A stretch of DNA of 64,000 nt from JALYRV01 sp036675475. GTDB taxonomy: Bacteria > Acidobacteriota > Vicinamibacteria > Vicinamibacterales > SCN-69-37. Positions 16,837 to 25,085 of the stretch are shown one piece after another. A program made the translations under genes and the position numbers. The DNA is taken from assembly GCA_036675475.1 (NCBI GenBank), contig JAKFEY010000059.1:62001-126000 (forward strand), given 5' to 3'. How positions within the stretch are numbered: position 1 is the stretch's first letter; every line of letters begins with the position of its first letter. The notes under the pieces were generated by a model. The model had not been told where the DNA came from, did not search any database, and worked only from the letters and a program-made list of their open reading frames with translations.

Positions 16837-19152
16837 CTATCGCCTGAGCGGCGAGAGATCGATCAGCGGATCGTTCTCGGGCAGCGACAGGAAGTATTCG
16901 ACGCGCGGCTGGTCGTCGGTGAGGATCGGGCCCTCGCCGACGAACGCGCGCAGCGCGTCGGGGCCGGCCGTGAAGCGCGACATCAGCACCGAGGCCGGCA
17001 GCGTGCCGTCGCGCCCGAGCAGGGCCATGACGCGCGCGTCCTGTTCCTTGAGCGTCAGCGCGCCCGCGTCGATCTTCAGCGGGCCGTGGCCGCCGATCAG
17101 AATCTGATTGGACCAGAGCGTGGCGTCGGGGAACACGCTGAGAAACGTGCGTACCATCATCTTCCACTGCGCGCTGCCCGCCGGCGCCACCCACTGCGCC
17201 ATCAGACCCTGCGGCGCCAGCACGTTCTTCACCATCCGGTAATAGTCCGCTGAATACAGCGCGCCGGCGCCCGCGTGTGTCGGCAGGATGGCGTCTGCCG
17301 TGACGACGTCATATTTGCGGCGCGTGACCATGAGATACGTGCGGCCGTCGCCAACCATGACGCGCACGTTCGGCTGCCGCAGCAGGTCGTTGTTGACGCG
17401 CGAGAAGAAGCGAGCGCCGTCGACGACGGCCGAGGAGAGCTCCACGACATCGACCTGCACGCCGGGATACTCGGACGCGCCGCCGGGCGTGGCGCCGCCG
17501 CCGAGGCCGACCGAGAGCAGCAGGTGCGGATTCGGATGCAGGGCGAGCGGCAGGAGGGCGAAGTGCTTGTGAAACGCCACCATGCCGGGCCCGTCGTTCG
17601 CCTGATGCAGCCCGTTGAGCAGCATCGCGCGGCGCACCGCGCCATCCGGCAGCCGCTCTTCCGTAATCGCCACCGTGGTCTGGATGCCTTCCTTGCGCCA
17701 GATGGTTGACTGGCCCTGATAGCGAAGCGGCAGGACGACCTCGTTGAGATCGGGGAGCGTCATGACGCCGATGGCGCCGAGCGTGACGCCGGCCGCGGCC
17801 AGCGTGAGTCGCGAGCGTTTGTCGAGCGAGACGAGCAGCAGGAAGCCGCCGGCGATCATCAGCAGCGACAGCAGAACGAGGCTGCGATGGGAGCCGAGCA
17901 GCGGGAGCAGCAGGAAGCCGCCGGCGAGCGACCCGGCAATGGAGCCGGCGACGTTCAGCGCATAAATGTTGCCGAGCCGCCGGCCGTGGCGCCCTGGCGC
18001 GCCGGCGCGCGCGTCGCGCGCCGCCGTAAACGACGCGAGCGCAATCGGCAGCGCGATGCCCATCATCAGCGCCGCCGGAAAAATGGAGACGAAGGTGCCG
18101 ACGAGCAGCGGCGCCAGATGATCGGGCAAGTAGCGCGCAATGACCGCATTCGCCCAGCGCATCACGTCGAGGCTCCACGCCATGCCCCGGAACGACAGCA
18201 GCGCGAGCACGCCCGTGCCGATCTCCGCGATCGCCAGCCACAGGGCCCAGTTGCGCGAGCGGCGCAGGACGATGCCGGACAGGTAGCTGCCGAGGCCGAT
18301 GCCGGCGAGCACGGCCGCCAGCATGATGGTGAACGCGTAGGTGGTCGGCCGCAGGATGATGGCCGCGAGCACGCGGAACCAGACCACTTCGAGGGCCAGC
18401 GACACGAAGCCGGACAGGATCACAATGGCCGCGATCGCCCACGGACGCGGCAGGATCAATTCAGAGTTGAGAGTTGAGAATTCAGAATTACTGTGGCCTG
18501 CTGCCACCGCCTTGCGTCGCGAGGCCGCGATCGCCGCAAGGCCCACGAACAGATTGAGACCGGCGGCCACGAAGAAGCTGCGCGTCATGCCGAGCGCGGG
18601 CACCATCCACAGGCCCGCGGCGAGCGTGCCGGCCGTGGCGCCCATGGTGTTGGTGCCGTACAGCAGCCCGAGGCGCGCGGCGTGCCCGGCATGGGCGCGC
18701 GCGGCGCGCACGATGACGGGAAGCGTGGCGCCCATCAGCATCGCCGGCACGATCAACACGAGCGCGGACAGGACGAACCGCACCAGCGTGAGCGCGACCG
18801 AACCCTCGCTCGTGCCGGGATGCCAGCGGATGAAGAGCGCCTGCACCGCATCGAGCAGCACGGGCGAGGCCAGCGCCGTGAGTCCGGCGCCCAGCTCGAT
18901 CAGGCCGAACGTGCGCAGCGGATGGCGGGTGCGGTCGGCCAGCCGGCCGCCGAGCGTGCTGCCGAGCGCGAGACCGGCCATGAAGCTGGCCAGCACCGTG
19001 GCCGCCGCGTGCACGGTGACCCCGAAGGTGAGGCCCAGCAGGCGCATCCACAGCACCTGATACACCAGCGCCGCGGCGCCCGAGAGTCCGTAAAGCAGAA
19101 GCAGGAGTGGGAACACTATAATTGGATGAATGTTGCGGCCGTTCCGGGGCAT
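16837..19152 (-). CDS. MFS-like membrane protein fused to a spermidine-synthase domain
   Basis: 771 aa. The first 480 or so residues are hydrophobic helices in an MFS-like pattern with LGSTLGGRLADRTRHPLRTFG between helices. The C-terminal part (about 500-740) is a SpeE-type Rossmann fold with SVGLGGGATPG, VDVVELSSAVVDGA and a D/E-poor active site region ADAILPTHAGAGALYS. Such fusions are common in soil bacteria and have no agreed function; polyamine synthesis is not assured. ATG 19152 overlaps the divergent gene by 23 bases; GTG 19116 would avoid this. A 32-base repeat (18458-18489) is inserted in frame between helices, giving NSEFSTLNSEL. Confidence 0.78.
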   Translation of the reverse strand: MPRNGRNIHPIIVFPLLLLLYGLSGAAALVYQVLWMRLLGLTFGVTVHAAATVLASFMAGLALGSTLGGRLADRTRHPLRTFGLIELGAGLTALASPVLLDAVQALFIRWHPGTSEGSVALTLVRFVLSALVLIVPAMLMGATLPVIVRAARAHAGHAARLGLLYGTNTMGATAGTLAAGLWMVPALGMTRSFFVAAGLNLFVGLAAIAASRRKAVAAGHSNSEFSTLNSELILPRPWAIAAIVILSGFVSLALEVVWFRVLAAIILRPTTYAFTIMLAAVLAGIGLGSYLSGIVLRRSRNWALWLAIAEIGTGVLALLSFRGMAWSLDVMRWANAVIARYLPDHLAPLLVGTFVSIFPAALMMGIALPIALASFTAARDARAGAPGRHGRRLGNIYALNVAGSIAGSLAGGFLLLPLLGSHRSLVLLSLLMIAGGFLLLVSLDKRSRLTLAAAGVTLGAIGVMTLPDLNEVVLPLRYQGQSTIWRKEGIQTTVAITEERLPDGAVRRAMLLNGLHQANDGPGMVAFHKHFALLPLALHPNPHLLLSVGLGGGATPGGASEYPGVQVDVVELSSAVVDGARFFSRVNNDLLRQPNVRVMVGDGRTYLMVTRRKYDVVTADAILPTHAGAGALYSADYYRMVKNVLAPQGLMAQWVAPAGSAQWKMMVRTFLSVFPDATLWSNQILIGGHGPLKIDAGALTLKEQDARVMALLGRDGTLPASVLMSRFTAGPDALRAFVGEGPILTDDQPRVEYFLSLPENDPLIDLSPLRR
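18458..18489. repeat. In-frame AATTCAGA/GTTGAGA repeat
   Basis: Two GAGTTGAGA-type units bracketed by AATTCAGA on both sides, inside the MFS/SpeE gene. It encodes NSEFSTLNSEL in a loop, and its low GC stands out from the surrounding gene. Confidence 0.6.
19117..19122 (+). promoter_or_regulatory. -10 box TATAAT, 7 bases before the carbonic anhydrase start
   Basis: A perfect TATAAT ends 7 bases before ATG 19130, so transcription would begin at or next to the start codon. It lies inside the possible 5' end of the divergent gene, which favours the shorter GTG 19116 start there. Confidence 0.45.
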
Positions 19153-19672
19153 TCTCCCGCAGGTGGACCCTTCCGTCTACATCGATCAGAGCGCCCAGAT
19201 CATCGGCGACGTCACGATCGGCGCCGACAGCAGCGTCTGGATGAATGTCGTCATCCGCGGCGACGTGAATCGTATTCGCATCGGCCGCCGCACGAACATA
19301 CAGGACGGGACCATCATCCACGTGATGCGCGATACGCACGCGACAGCGCTCGGTGATGATGTGACGGTGGGGCATGCCGCGGTGCTGCACGGCTGCACGA
19401 TCGAAGACCGGTGCCTGATCGGCATGGGCGCGATGCTGCTCAACGGCGCCACGATTGGCGCCGACTCGATTGTGGCGGCCGGCACGCTGGTCACCGAAGA
19501 GACGCGGATTCCGGCGCGGTCGCTCGTGATGGGACGCCCCGGCAAGGTGAAGCGCGCCCTGACGGACGAGGAAGTGGCGTCGATCCTGGATTATTCGGAC
19601 CGCTACGTCGGCTACAAGAAGGATTATGCGACGAGCGAGCACGGGGTGCAGGGGTCCCCGCCCAAATCATGA
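19130..19672 (+). CDS. Gamma-type carbonic anhydrase / left-handed beta-helix protein
   Basis: 180 aa. Hexapeptide repeats (IIGDVTIGADSSVW, TIGADSIVAAGTLV) build a left-handed beta-helix. The zinc-binding and surface motifs of gamma-carbonic anhydrases are present: VIRGDVNRIRIG, NIQDGTIIHV, VGHAAVLHGC. The likely reaction is CO2 hydration, though many YrdA/PaaY-like members are weak or untested. The last nine residues come from a GC-rich repeat (19643-19661). It overlaps hisS by ATGA and starts a translation-gene operon. Confidence 0.88.
   Translation: MLRPFRGILPQVDPSVYIDQSAQIIGDVTIGADSSVWMNVVIRGDVNRIRIGRRTNIQDGTIIHVMRDTHATALGDDVTVGHAAVLHGCTIEDRCLIGMGAMLLNGATIGADSIVAAGTLVTEETRIPARSLVMGRPGKVKRALTDEEVASILDYSDRYVGYKKDYATSEHGVQGSPPKS
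19643..19661. repeat. GGGGTGCAGGGG repeat at the carbonic anhydrase C-terminus
   Basis: GGGGTGCAGGGGTCCCCGC. The same 19-base unit with one or two changes occurs twice inside era (26665-26683 and 26701-26719). Confidence 0.7.
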
Positions 19673-20859
19673 GTAAGGTTTTGGCGGCGAAAGGTTTCCG
19701 CGACTTTCTGCCGGCGCAGAAGCGGCACAAAGAGCGGTTGATCGATCGCATCCGCGGCCGCTATCTCAAGTACGGCTTCGAGGAAATCGAGACGCCCGCG
19801 CTCGAGCCCCTCGAGCGCCTGCGCGGCAGCGAGGGCGGCGAGAACCTCGCGCTGATCTTCGAGATCATGCGCCGCGGCCTGACCGATGAGGATCGCCGCG
19901 CCGGCGCGCTGACCGATCTCGGCCTTCGCTACGACCTCACGGTGCCGCTCGCGCGCTTCTACGCGTCGAACCGCGCGACGCTGCCGGCGGTGTTTCGCAG
20001 CATCCAGATCGGACCGGTGTGGCGCGCCGAGAAGCCGCAGCGCGGCCGCTATCGCCAGTTCACGCAGTGCGACATCGACATCCTCGGCGAGAGCTCGCAC
20101 GTCGCCGAGATCGAGCTGATCCTCGCCACGCTGGAAGCCCTGGCCGACGCGGGACTGCCGGGCGCCTCGGTGAAACTGAACGACCGGCGGCTGCTCGACG
20201 CGGCGCTCGAAGACGCCGGCGTCACCGGCGCCGACAAGCCGCGCGCGCTCATCATGATCGACAAGATCGACAAGATCGGGCTCGACGGCGTCGTGGGTCT
20301 GTTGCGCGAGGCCTTTCCTGGCGAGCGCGCGACGCGGTTGGGCGACCTGCTCAGCGGCGGGGCGTCGGCGGCGAGCCCGGAGCTCGACGCCATCATCACG
20401 GCCGTGCGCGGGATCGCGGGCGCCGACAGCATCAGCTTCGATCCCACGCTTGTCCGCGGGATGGGCTACTACACCGGCCCGATCTTCGAAGTGCGGCATC
20501 CAGCGTCGCCCGGATCGGTGGCCGGCGGCGGCCGCTACGACAACATGGTCGGCAAGTTCGCCGGCGAGAAGGTCCCCGCGTGCGGCTTCTCGATTGGTCT
20601 CGACCGGCTGATGGAGATTGCGGCCGAAGACACCGCGGGCGGCGGCCAGGCGTTCGACAAAGTGGTGTTGATGTTCGAGGACGCGGATCCCCTGCCCGAC
20701 GTGCTGGCGAGACATCGTCAGCTGCTCGCAAGCGGCAGGACGGTGCGTCTCGTGCGGTCGCCCCGCAACAAGCAGCGGCTGTTCGACGACCTGAAGAAGG
20801 CCGGCTACCAGGGCGTACAGCGGCTCAACGATGATGTGTCCTACTTCCGGGAAGTCTAA
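19669..20859 (+). CDS. hisS: Histidyl-tRNA synthetase
   Basis: Class II synthetase of 396 aa that charges tRNA-His. Motif 2 is VWRAEKPQRGRYRQF (about residues 118-132). The histidine-specific loops are LVRGMGYYTG and AGGGRYDNMVGKF, and motif 3 is GFSIGLDRLME. Presence of the RGxxYYT loop argues for a true HisRS rather than the regulatory paralog HisZ. The C-terminal anticodon domain is short, about 75 residues. It overlaps the carbonic anhydrase gene by ATGA and lies 6 bases before aspS, the usual hisS-aspS pairing. Confidence 0.87.
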   Translation: MSKVLAAKGFRDFLPAQKRHKERLIDRIRGRYLKYGFEEIETPALEPLERLRGSEGGENLALIFEIMRRGLTDEDRRAGALTDLGLRYDLTVPLARFYASNRATLPAVFRSIQIGPVWRAEKPQRGRYRQFTQCDIDILGESSHVAEIELILATLEALADAGLPGASVKLNDRRLLDAALEDAGVTGADKPRALIMIDKIDKIGLDGVVGLLREAFPGERATRLGDLLSGGASAASPELDAIITAVRGIAGADSISFDPTLVRGMGYYTGPIFEVRHPASPGSVAGGGRYDNMVGKFAGEKVPACGFSIGLDRLMEIAAEDTAGGGQAFDKVVLMFEDADPLPDVLARHRQLLASGRTVRLVRSPRNKQRLFDDLKKAGYQGVQRLNDDVSYFREV

Positions 20860-20865
20860 GCGGTC

Positions 20866-22632
20866 ATGATTCAGCAGCTCGGCAATCTTTCACGCACGCA
20901 CACGTGCGGCGCGCTCCGCGCCTCCGACGTCGGCACCGGCGTCGTTCTGCTTGGCTGGGTGCACCGCGTGCGCGACCTTGGCGGCCTGCTGTTTTTCGAC
21001 GTGCGCGATCGCCACGGGATGACGCAGGTCGTGGCGCGCGCCGGCGGCGTGCTGGAGGCGGCGTCGCAGCTGCGGCCCGAGTTCGTAGTGGCCGTGACCG
21101 GGCGCGTGGAGTTGCGCGACGCGAAGAGCGCCAATCCGAAGATGCCGACGGGCGAGGTCGAAGTCGCCGCCACCGACATCCGCCTGCTGAACGAATCAAA
21201 GACGCCGCCGTTTCCGATTACCGACGAAACGAACGTAGGCGAGGACATGCGCCTGCGCTATCGCTACCTGGATCTGCGGCGGCCGGCGATGCAGCGCAAC
21301 CTGGAGCTGCGGCACAAGATCGTGCTGGCGACGCGCAACTACTTCGATCGCCACGGCTTCCTCGAGATCGAGACGCCCATCCTGACGCGATCGACGCCGG
21401 AAGGCGCGCGCGACTATCTGGTGCCGAGCCGCGTGCACCCCGGCGAGTTCTTCGCGCTGCCGCAGTCGCCGCAGATCTTCAAGCAGATCCTCATGGTGGC
21501 GGGCATGGATCGCTACTTCCAGATTGTGAAGTGCTTCCGCGACGAGGATCTGCGTGCCGATCGCCAGCCGGAGTTCACGCAAATCGACGTCGAGATCTCC
21601 TTCGCCACCGAAGAACTCGTCTTCGGCATCGTCGAGGGCGTGACGCGCGAGATTTTCGCGGCAGCCGGCATCGACATCCAGACGCCGTTTCCGCGCGTGT
21701 CGTACCACGACGCGATGCACAAGTACGGATCGGACAAGCCGGATCTGCGTGCCGGGATGCCGATTGCCGACATCTCCGAGGTCTTCCGCGAGTCCTCATT
21801 CTCCGTGTTCCGCGATGCGGTGGCGGGCGGCGGAGCGGTGCGCGCGATTGCCGTGCCGGGCGCGGCGTCATTTTCGCGCAAGGAGATCGACGAGGTCGTC
21901 GACCAGGCGAAACAGGCCGGCGCGTCAGGCCTGGTGTGGGCGCGGCGATCGGCTGAGGGCGCGATTCAGAGCAGCGCGCTCAAAGCCGCGGGTGAATCGA
22001 CCATCGCGAACGCGCTCGATGCCGCGGGCGCGGAGAAGGCCGACCTCGTGCTGATGGCGTCGGGCGAGCCCGAAGCCGCGTCGAAGGTGCTGGGCGCGCT
22101 GCGGCTGTCGCTCGCGAAGAAGCTCGGGCTGCTCAATCCGGATCTGTACGCCTTCACCTGGGTCGTCGACTTCCCGTTGCTCGAATATCACGAGGAGGAT
22201 GGCCGGTGGTTCTCGATGCACCACCCGTTCACCTCGCCGAAGGCAGAGGATCTCGAGAAGCTCGAATCGGATCCGGGCGCCGTGCGCGCGCGCGCGTATG
22301 ACCTCGCGCTCAACGGCAGCGAGATTGCGGGCGGCAGCATCCGCATCCACGACCCCGAGCTGCAGCGCCGCGTCTTCCGCCGGCTTGGCATCGAAGACGA
22401 GGAGGCGCGGGCGCGCTTCGGCTTCTTCCTCGAGGCGCTCGAGTACGGCACGCCGCCGCACGGCGGCATCGCCTTCGGCGTCGATCGCATGTGCGCGATC
22501 CTTGCCGGAGAGGACTCCATCCGCGAAGTCATGGCGTTCCCGAAAACCGCTTCGGCGACCGACCTGATGGCCGGCGCGCCGTCGGTGGTCGACGCGAAGC
22601 AGCTCAAGGAACTGCACATCAAGGTTGAGTAG
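20866..22632 (+). CDS. aspS: Aspartyl-tRNA synthetase
   Basis: 588 aa, bacterial-type AspRS. It has an N-terminal OB-fold anticodon domain (LLGWVHRVRDLGGLLFFDVRDR), motif 2 (KCFRDEDLRADRQPEFTQID), a GAD insertion domain around 290-420, and motif 3 (GIAFGVDRMCAILAG). It charges tRNA-Asp, and tRNA-Asn as well if a GatCAB route is used; I cannot see that here. ATG 20866 matches the conserved N-terminus. Confidence 0.96.
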   Translation: MIQQLGNLSRTHTCGALRASDVGTGVVLLGWVHRVRDLGGLLFFDVRDRHGMTQVVARAGGVLEAASQLRPEFVVAVTGRVELRDAKSANPKMPTGEVEVAATDIRLLNESKTPPFPITDETNVGEDMRLRYRYLDLRRPAMQRNLELRHKIVLATRNYFDRHGFLEIETPILTRSTPEGARDYLVPSRVHPGEFFALPQSPQIFKQILMVAGMDRYFQIVKCFRDEDLRADRQPEFTQIDVEISFATEELVFGIVEGVTREIFAAAGIDIQTPFPRVSYHDAMHKYGSDKPDLRAGMPIADISEVFRESSFSVFRDAVAGGGAVRAIAVPGAASFSRKEIDEVVDQAKQAGASGLVWARRSAEGAIQSSALKAAGESTIANALDAAGAEKADLVLMASGEPEAASKVLGALRLSLAKKLGLLNPDLYAFTWVVDFPLLEYHEEDGRWFSMHHPFTSPKAEDLEKLESDPGAVRARAYDLALNGSEIAGGSIRIHDPELQRRVFRRLGIEDEEARARFGFFLEALEYGTPPHGGIAFGVDRMCAILAGEDSIREVMAFPKTASATDLMAGAPSVVDAKQLKELHIKVE

Positions 22633-22635
22633 CCG

Positions 22636-23535
22636 GTGACCAGGCTCGGCATCGATCTCGGCGGCACCAAGATCGAGATCCTCGCGCTTGCGCCCGACGG
22701 CACAGAGGCGCTGCGGCTGCGTGTCGACAGCCCGCGCGGCGACTACGACGCGACGCTGCTGGCGATCGCCGCGCTCGTGCAGCAGGCCGAAGACCAGCTC
22801 GGCGTGCGCGGGTGCCGCGTCGGCATCGGCATTCCCGGCATCGAGTCGCCCGCCACCGGACTCGTCAAGAATGCCAACTCTACCTGGCTCATCGGCCATC
22901 GCCTCGGCGCGGATCTCGAGCGCTGGCTTCACCGGCCCGTGCGGCTCGCGAACGACGCCAACTGCTTCGCGATTTCCGAAGCGTTCGACGGCGCGGGCGC
23001 CGGCGCCCACGGCGTGTTCGGCGTCATTCTCGGCACCGGCGTCGGCGGCGGCATCGTCATCGACGGCCGCCCGCTGATCGGCGCGAACGCCATTGCGGGA
23101 GAGTGGGGGCACAACCCGCTGCCGTGGCCGGAGGATGACGAGCGTCCCGGCCCTCAGTGCTATTGCGGCCGTTCCGGGTGCATCGAGCAGTTCCTGTCGG
23201 GCCCAGCGCTGGAGGCCGACTTCGCGCGGAAAAGTGGCGAGGCTTTGCGCGCGCCGGAGATCGCCGCCGCCGCACAGGACGGCCATCCCGCCGCTGTCGC
23301 GACGCTTACGCGGTACGAGCACCGGCTCGGCCGCGCGCTTGCAGGCATCATTAACGTGCTCGATCCCGACGTCATTGTCCTCGGCGGCGGATTGTCGAAC
23401 ATCGACCGTCTGTACGCGAACGTACCGGCGCTATGGTCGCGCTGGGTCTTTTCGGACCACGTCGCCACGAAGCTCATGAAGAATGTGCACGGAGATTCGA
23501 GCGGCGTCCGGGGTGCCGCGCGCCTCTGGCCCTGA
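22636..23535 (+). CDS. ROK-family sugar kinase, Mak-like fructokinase
   Basis: 299 aa from GTG 22636, three bases after aspS. The phosphate loop is GIDLGGTKIEIL (residues 4-15), the ROK active site lies in VRLANDANCFA, and GTGVGGGIVIDG follows. The zinc motif CYCGRSGCIEQF preceded by EWGHNPLPWPEDDE resembles E. coli Mak (fructokinase) closely. It probably phosphorylates fructose or another hexose in the cytoplasm. The substrate is inferred from motif likeness only. Confidence 0.85.
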   Translation: MTRLGIDLGGTKIEILALAPDGTEALRLRVDSPRGDYDATLLAIAALVQQAEDQLGVRGCRVGIGIPGIESPATGLVKNANSTWLIGHRLGADLERWLHRPVRLANDANCFAISEAFDGAGAGAHGVFGVILGTGVGGGIVIDGRPLIGANAIAGEWGHNPLPWPEDDERPGPQCYCGRSGCIEQFLSGPALEADFARKSGEALRAPEIAAAAQDGHPAAVATLTRYEHRLGRALAGIINVLDPDVIVLGGGLSNIDRLYANVPALWSRWVFSDHVATKLMKNVHGDSSGVRGAARLWP

Positions 23536-24586
23536 GCCGGGTAGAATCAGAGAACTGGAGTCCGCCATCGCCACGACTGTCACCCGCAAAGTCGCCATCC
23601 CTGACGAGGGGCTCGAATCGCTCTACGGAGCGCTCGACGAGAACCTCAAGCAGCTCGAACAGGCGTTCAACGTCCGCATCTCCACCGCGCACCGCGAGCT
23701 GATCATCGAAGGCGACGCCGGCGATGCCGGGCGCGCCGAGCGCGTGCTCGATCAGCTCACCGATCTGCTGCGCGACGGCTATCGCTTCGCCAAGGGCGAC
23801 GTGAAGACGGCGGTGCAACTGGTCAAGCAGGATCCGGACGTCGACCTGCAGGATTACTTCAAGCCCGACGATCAGCGCGACGCGAAGGGTGGTGCCGCCG
23901 GCCCTGGCCGTCCGGTCGGCCGCAAGCAGATCGCGCCGAAGACCGTCAACCAGAAGAAGTATCTCGAGGCGATCGAAAAGCACGACATCGTGTTTGGCGT
24001 CGGCCCGGCCGGCACCGGCAAGACCTACCTCGCGATGGCGCAGGCGGTGTCGTTCCTGCTCGCGAAGAAGGTGACGCGCATCATCATGGCGCGCCCCGCC
24101 GTGGAAGCGGGCGAGCGCCTCGGCTTCCTTCCGGGCGACCTGCAGGAAAAGGTCAATCCGTACCTGCGTCCGCTGTACGACGCCCTCTACGACATGCTCG
24201 AAGTCGAGCGCGTGGCGCGCCTGCTCGAGCGCGGCATCGTGGAAGTCGCGCCGATCGCGTTCATGCGCGGCCGCACGCTCAACGACGCGTTCGTGATTCT
24301 TGACGAGGCGCAGAACACCACGTCGGAGCAGATGAAGATGTTCCTGACGCGACTCGGCTTTGGATCGAAGGCGGTCATTACCGGCGACATCACCCAGATC
24401 GACCTGCCGGCCGGCAAGGGCTCCGGGCTGGTCGAGGCGCTCAAAGTGGTGCGCAACATCGACGGCATCTCGCAGGTGTACTTCGACGACAAGGACGTGG
24501 TGCGCCACACGCTCGTGCAGCAGATCGTCAAGGCCTATGAAGCCTTCTCGCCGGAAGGCGCGCCGCGCAATGCCCCGCCGCGGTAA
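23483..24586 (+). CDS. PhoH-family ATPase
   Basis: PhoH-like P-loop protein, up to 367 aa; members are linked to RNA metabolism and ribosome maturation and often sit before ybeY, as here. An N-terminal KH-like region is followed by Walker A GPAGTGKTYLA and Walker B AFVILDEAQNTT. The start is unclear. ATG 23483 and GTG 23513 lie inside the ROK gene. A TAGAAT -10-like box (23542-23547) lies upstream of CTG 23555. GGAG at 23557-23560 precedes ATC 23567 by an ideal 6 bases, and the conserved part begins just after. The TAA stop comes from a palindrome inserted at the 3' end. Confidence 0.9.
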   Translation: MCTEIRAASGVPRASGPEPGRIRELESAIATTVTRKVAIPDEGLESLYGALDENLKQLEQAFNVRISTAHRELIIEGDAGDAGRAERVLDQLTDLLRDGYRFAKGDVKTAVQLVKQDPDVDLQDYFKPDDQRDAKGGAAGPGRPVGRKQIAPKTVNQKKYLEAIEKHDIVFGVGPAGTGKTYLAMAQAVSFLLAKKVTRIIMARPAVEAGERLGFLPGDLQEKVNPYLRPLYDALYDMLEVERVARLLERGIVEVAPIAFMRGRTLNDAFVILDEAQNTTSEQMKMFLTRLGFGSKAVITGDITQIDLPAGKGSGLVEALKVVRNIDGISQVYFDDKDVVRHTLVQQIVKAYEAFSPEGAPRNAPPR

Positions 24587-25085
24587 TTCTACCCGGTTGA
24601 ATTACCCCGGTTCCTCAACCGGGGAAATTCAACCGGGTAGAATTACCGTCGCCGTCACCGACGGCCGCGGGCGCGCCATTGCCGACGGCGGCCTCGCGCG
24701 CTGGCTGCGCGGGATCGCGCCGGCCCGCGTCGGCGGCGAGCTGTCGGTGGCCATCGTCACCGACGCCCACATCCACAAGCTGAATCGCGCCTATCGCCGC
24801 GTCGACACACCGACCGACGTGCTGTCGTTTCCAGCCGACACGCCGGGAGTCCTCGGTGACGTGGTGATTGCGCGTGGCGTCGCCGCGCGGCAGGCTCGGG
24901 AGCACGGTCATGCCTTAAGAACCGAGCTGCGCATTCTTGCACTCCACGGCCTTCTGCACCTCATCGGCTACGATCACGACGACGTGAACGATGGTGGACG
25001 GATGCGGCGAACCGAGGAGCGGCTGCGGCGGAAGGGCGGCCTTCCGGCCAGCCTGACCGGACGGGCGACGCGCGCCGGCAAATGA
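24570..25085 (+). CDS. ybeY: Endoribonuclease YbeY
   Basis: Zinc-dependent RNase of 171 aa needed for 16S rRNA 3'-end processing and 70S quality control. The signature HGLLHLIGYDHDD gives the three zinc-binding histidines. TDVLSFPAD is also conserved. The usable start is ATG 24570, inside the phoH 3' end; residues about 5-26 are encoded by the hairpin 24582-24647, so the protein has a non-conserved N-terminal extension before RITVAVTD. E. coli YbeY is 155 aa. It overlaps the next gene by ATGA. Confidence 0.88.
   Translation: MPRRGNSTRLNYPGSSTGEIQPGRITVAVTDGRGRAIADGGLARWLRGIAPARVGGELSVAIVTDAHIHKLNRAYRRVDTPTDVLSFPADTPGVLGDVVIARGVAARQAREHGHALRTELRILALHGLLHLIGYDHDDVNDGGRMRRTEERLRRKGGLPASLTGRATRAGK
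24582..24647. repeat. REP-like hairpin across the phoH/ybeY junction
   Basis: Arms 24582-24610 and 24619-24647 (29 bases, one mismatch), 8-base loop. The core TTGAATTTCCCCGG matches the GH51 hairpin core. It carries the phoH stop codon and encodes part of the YbeY N-terminus, so one insertion reshaped two essential-type genes. Confidence 0.85.

Noticed and set aside
19669..20859. HisZ (ATP phosphoribosyltransferase regulatory subunit)
   Set aside because: The histidine-binding RGxxYYT and GGGRYDN loops are present, and aspS follows, which favours HisRS.
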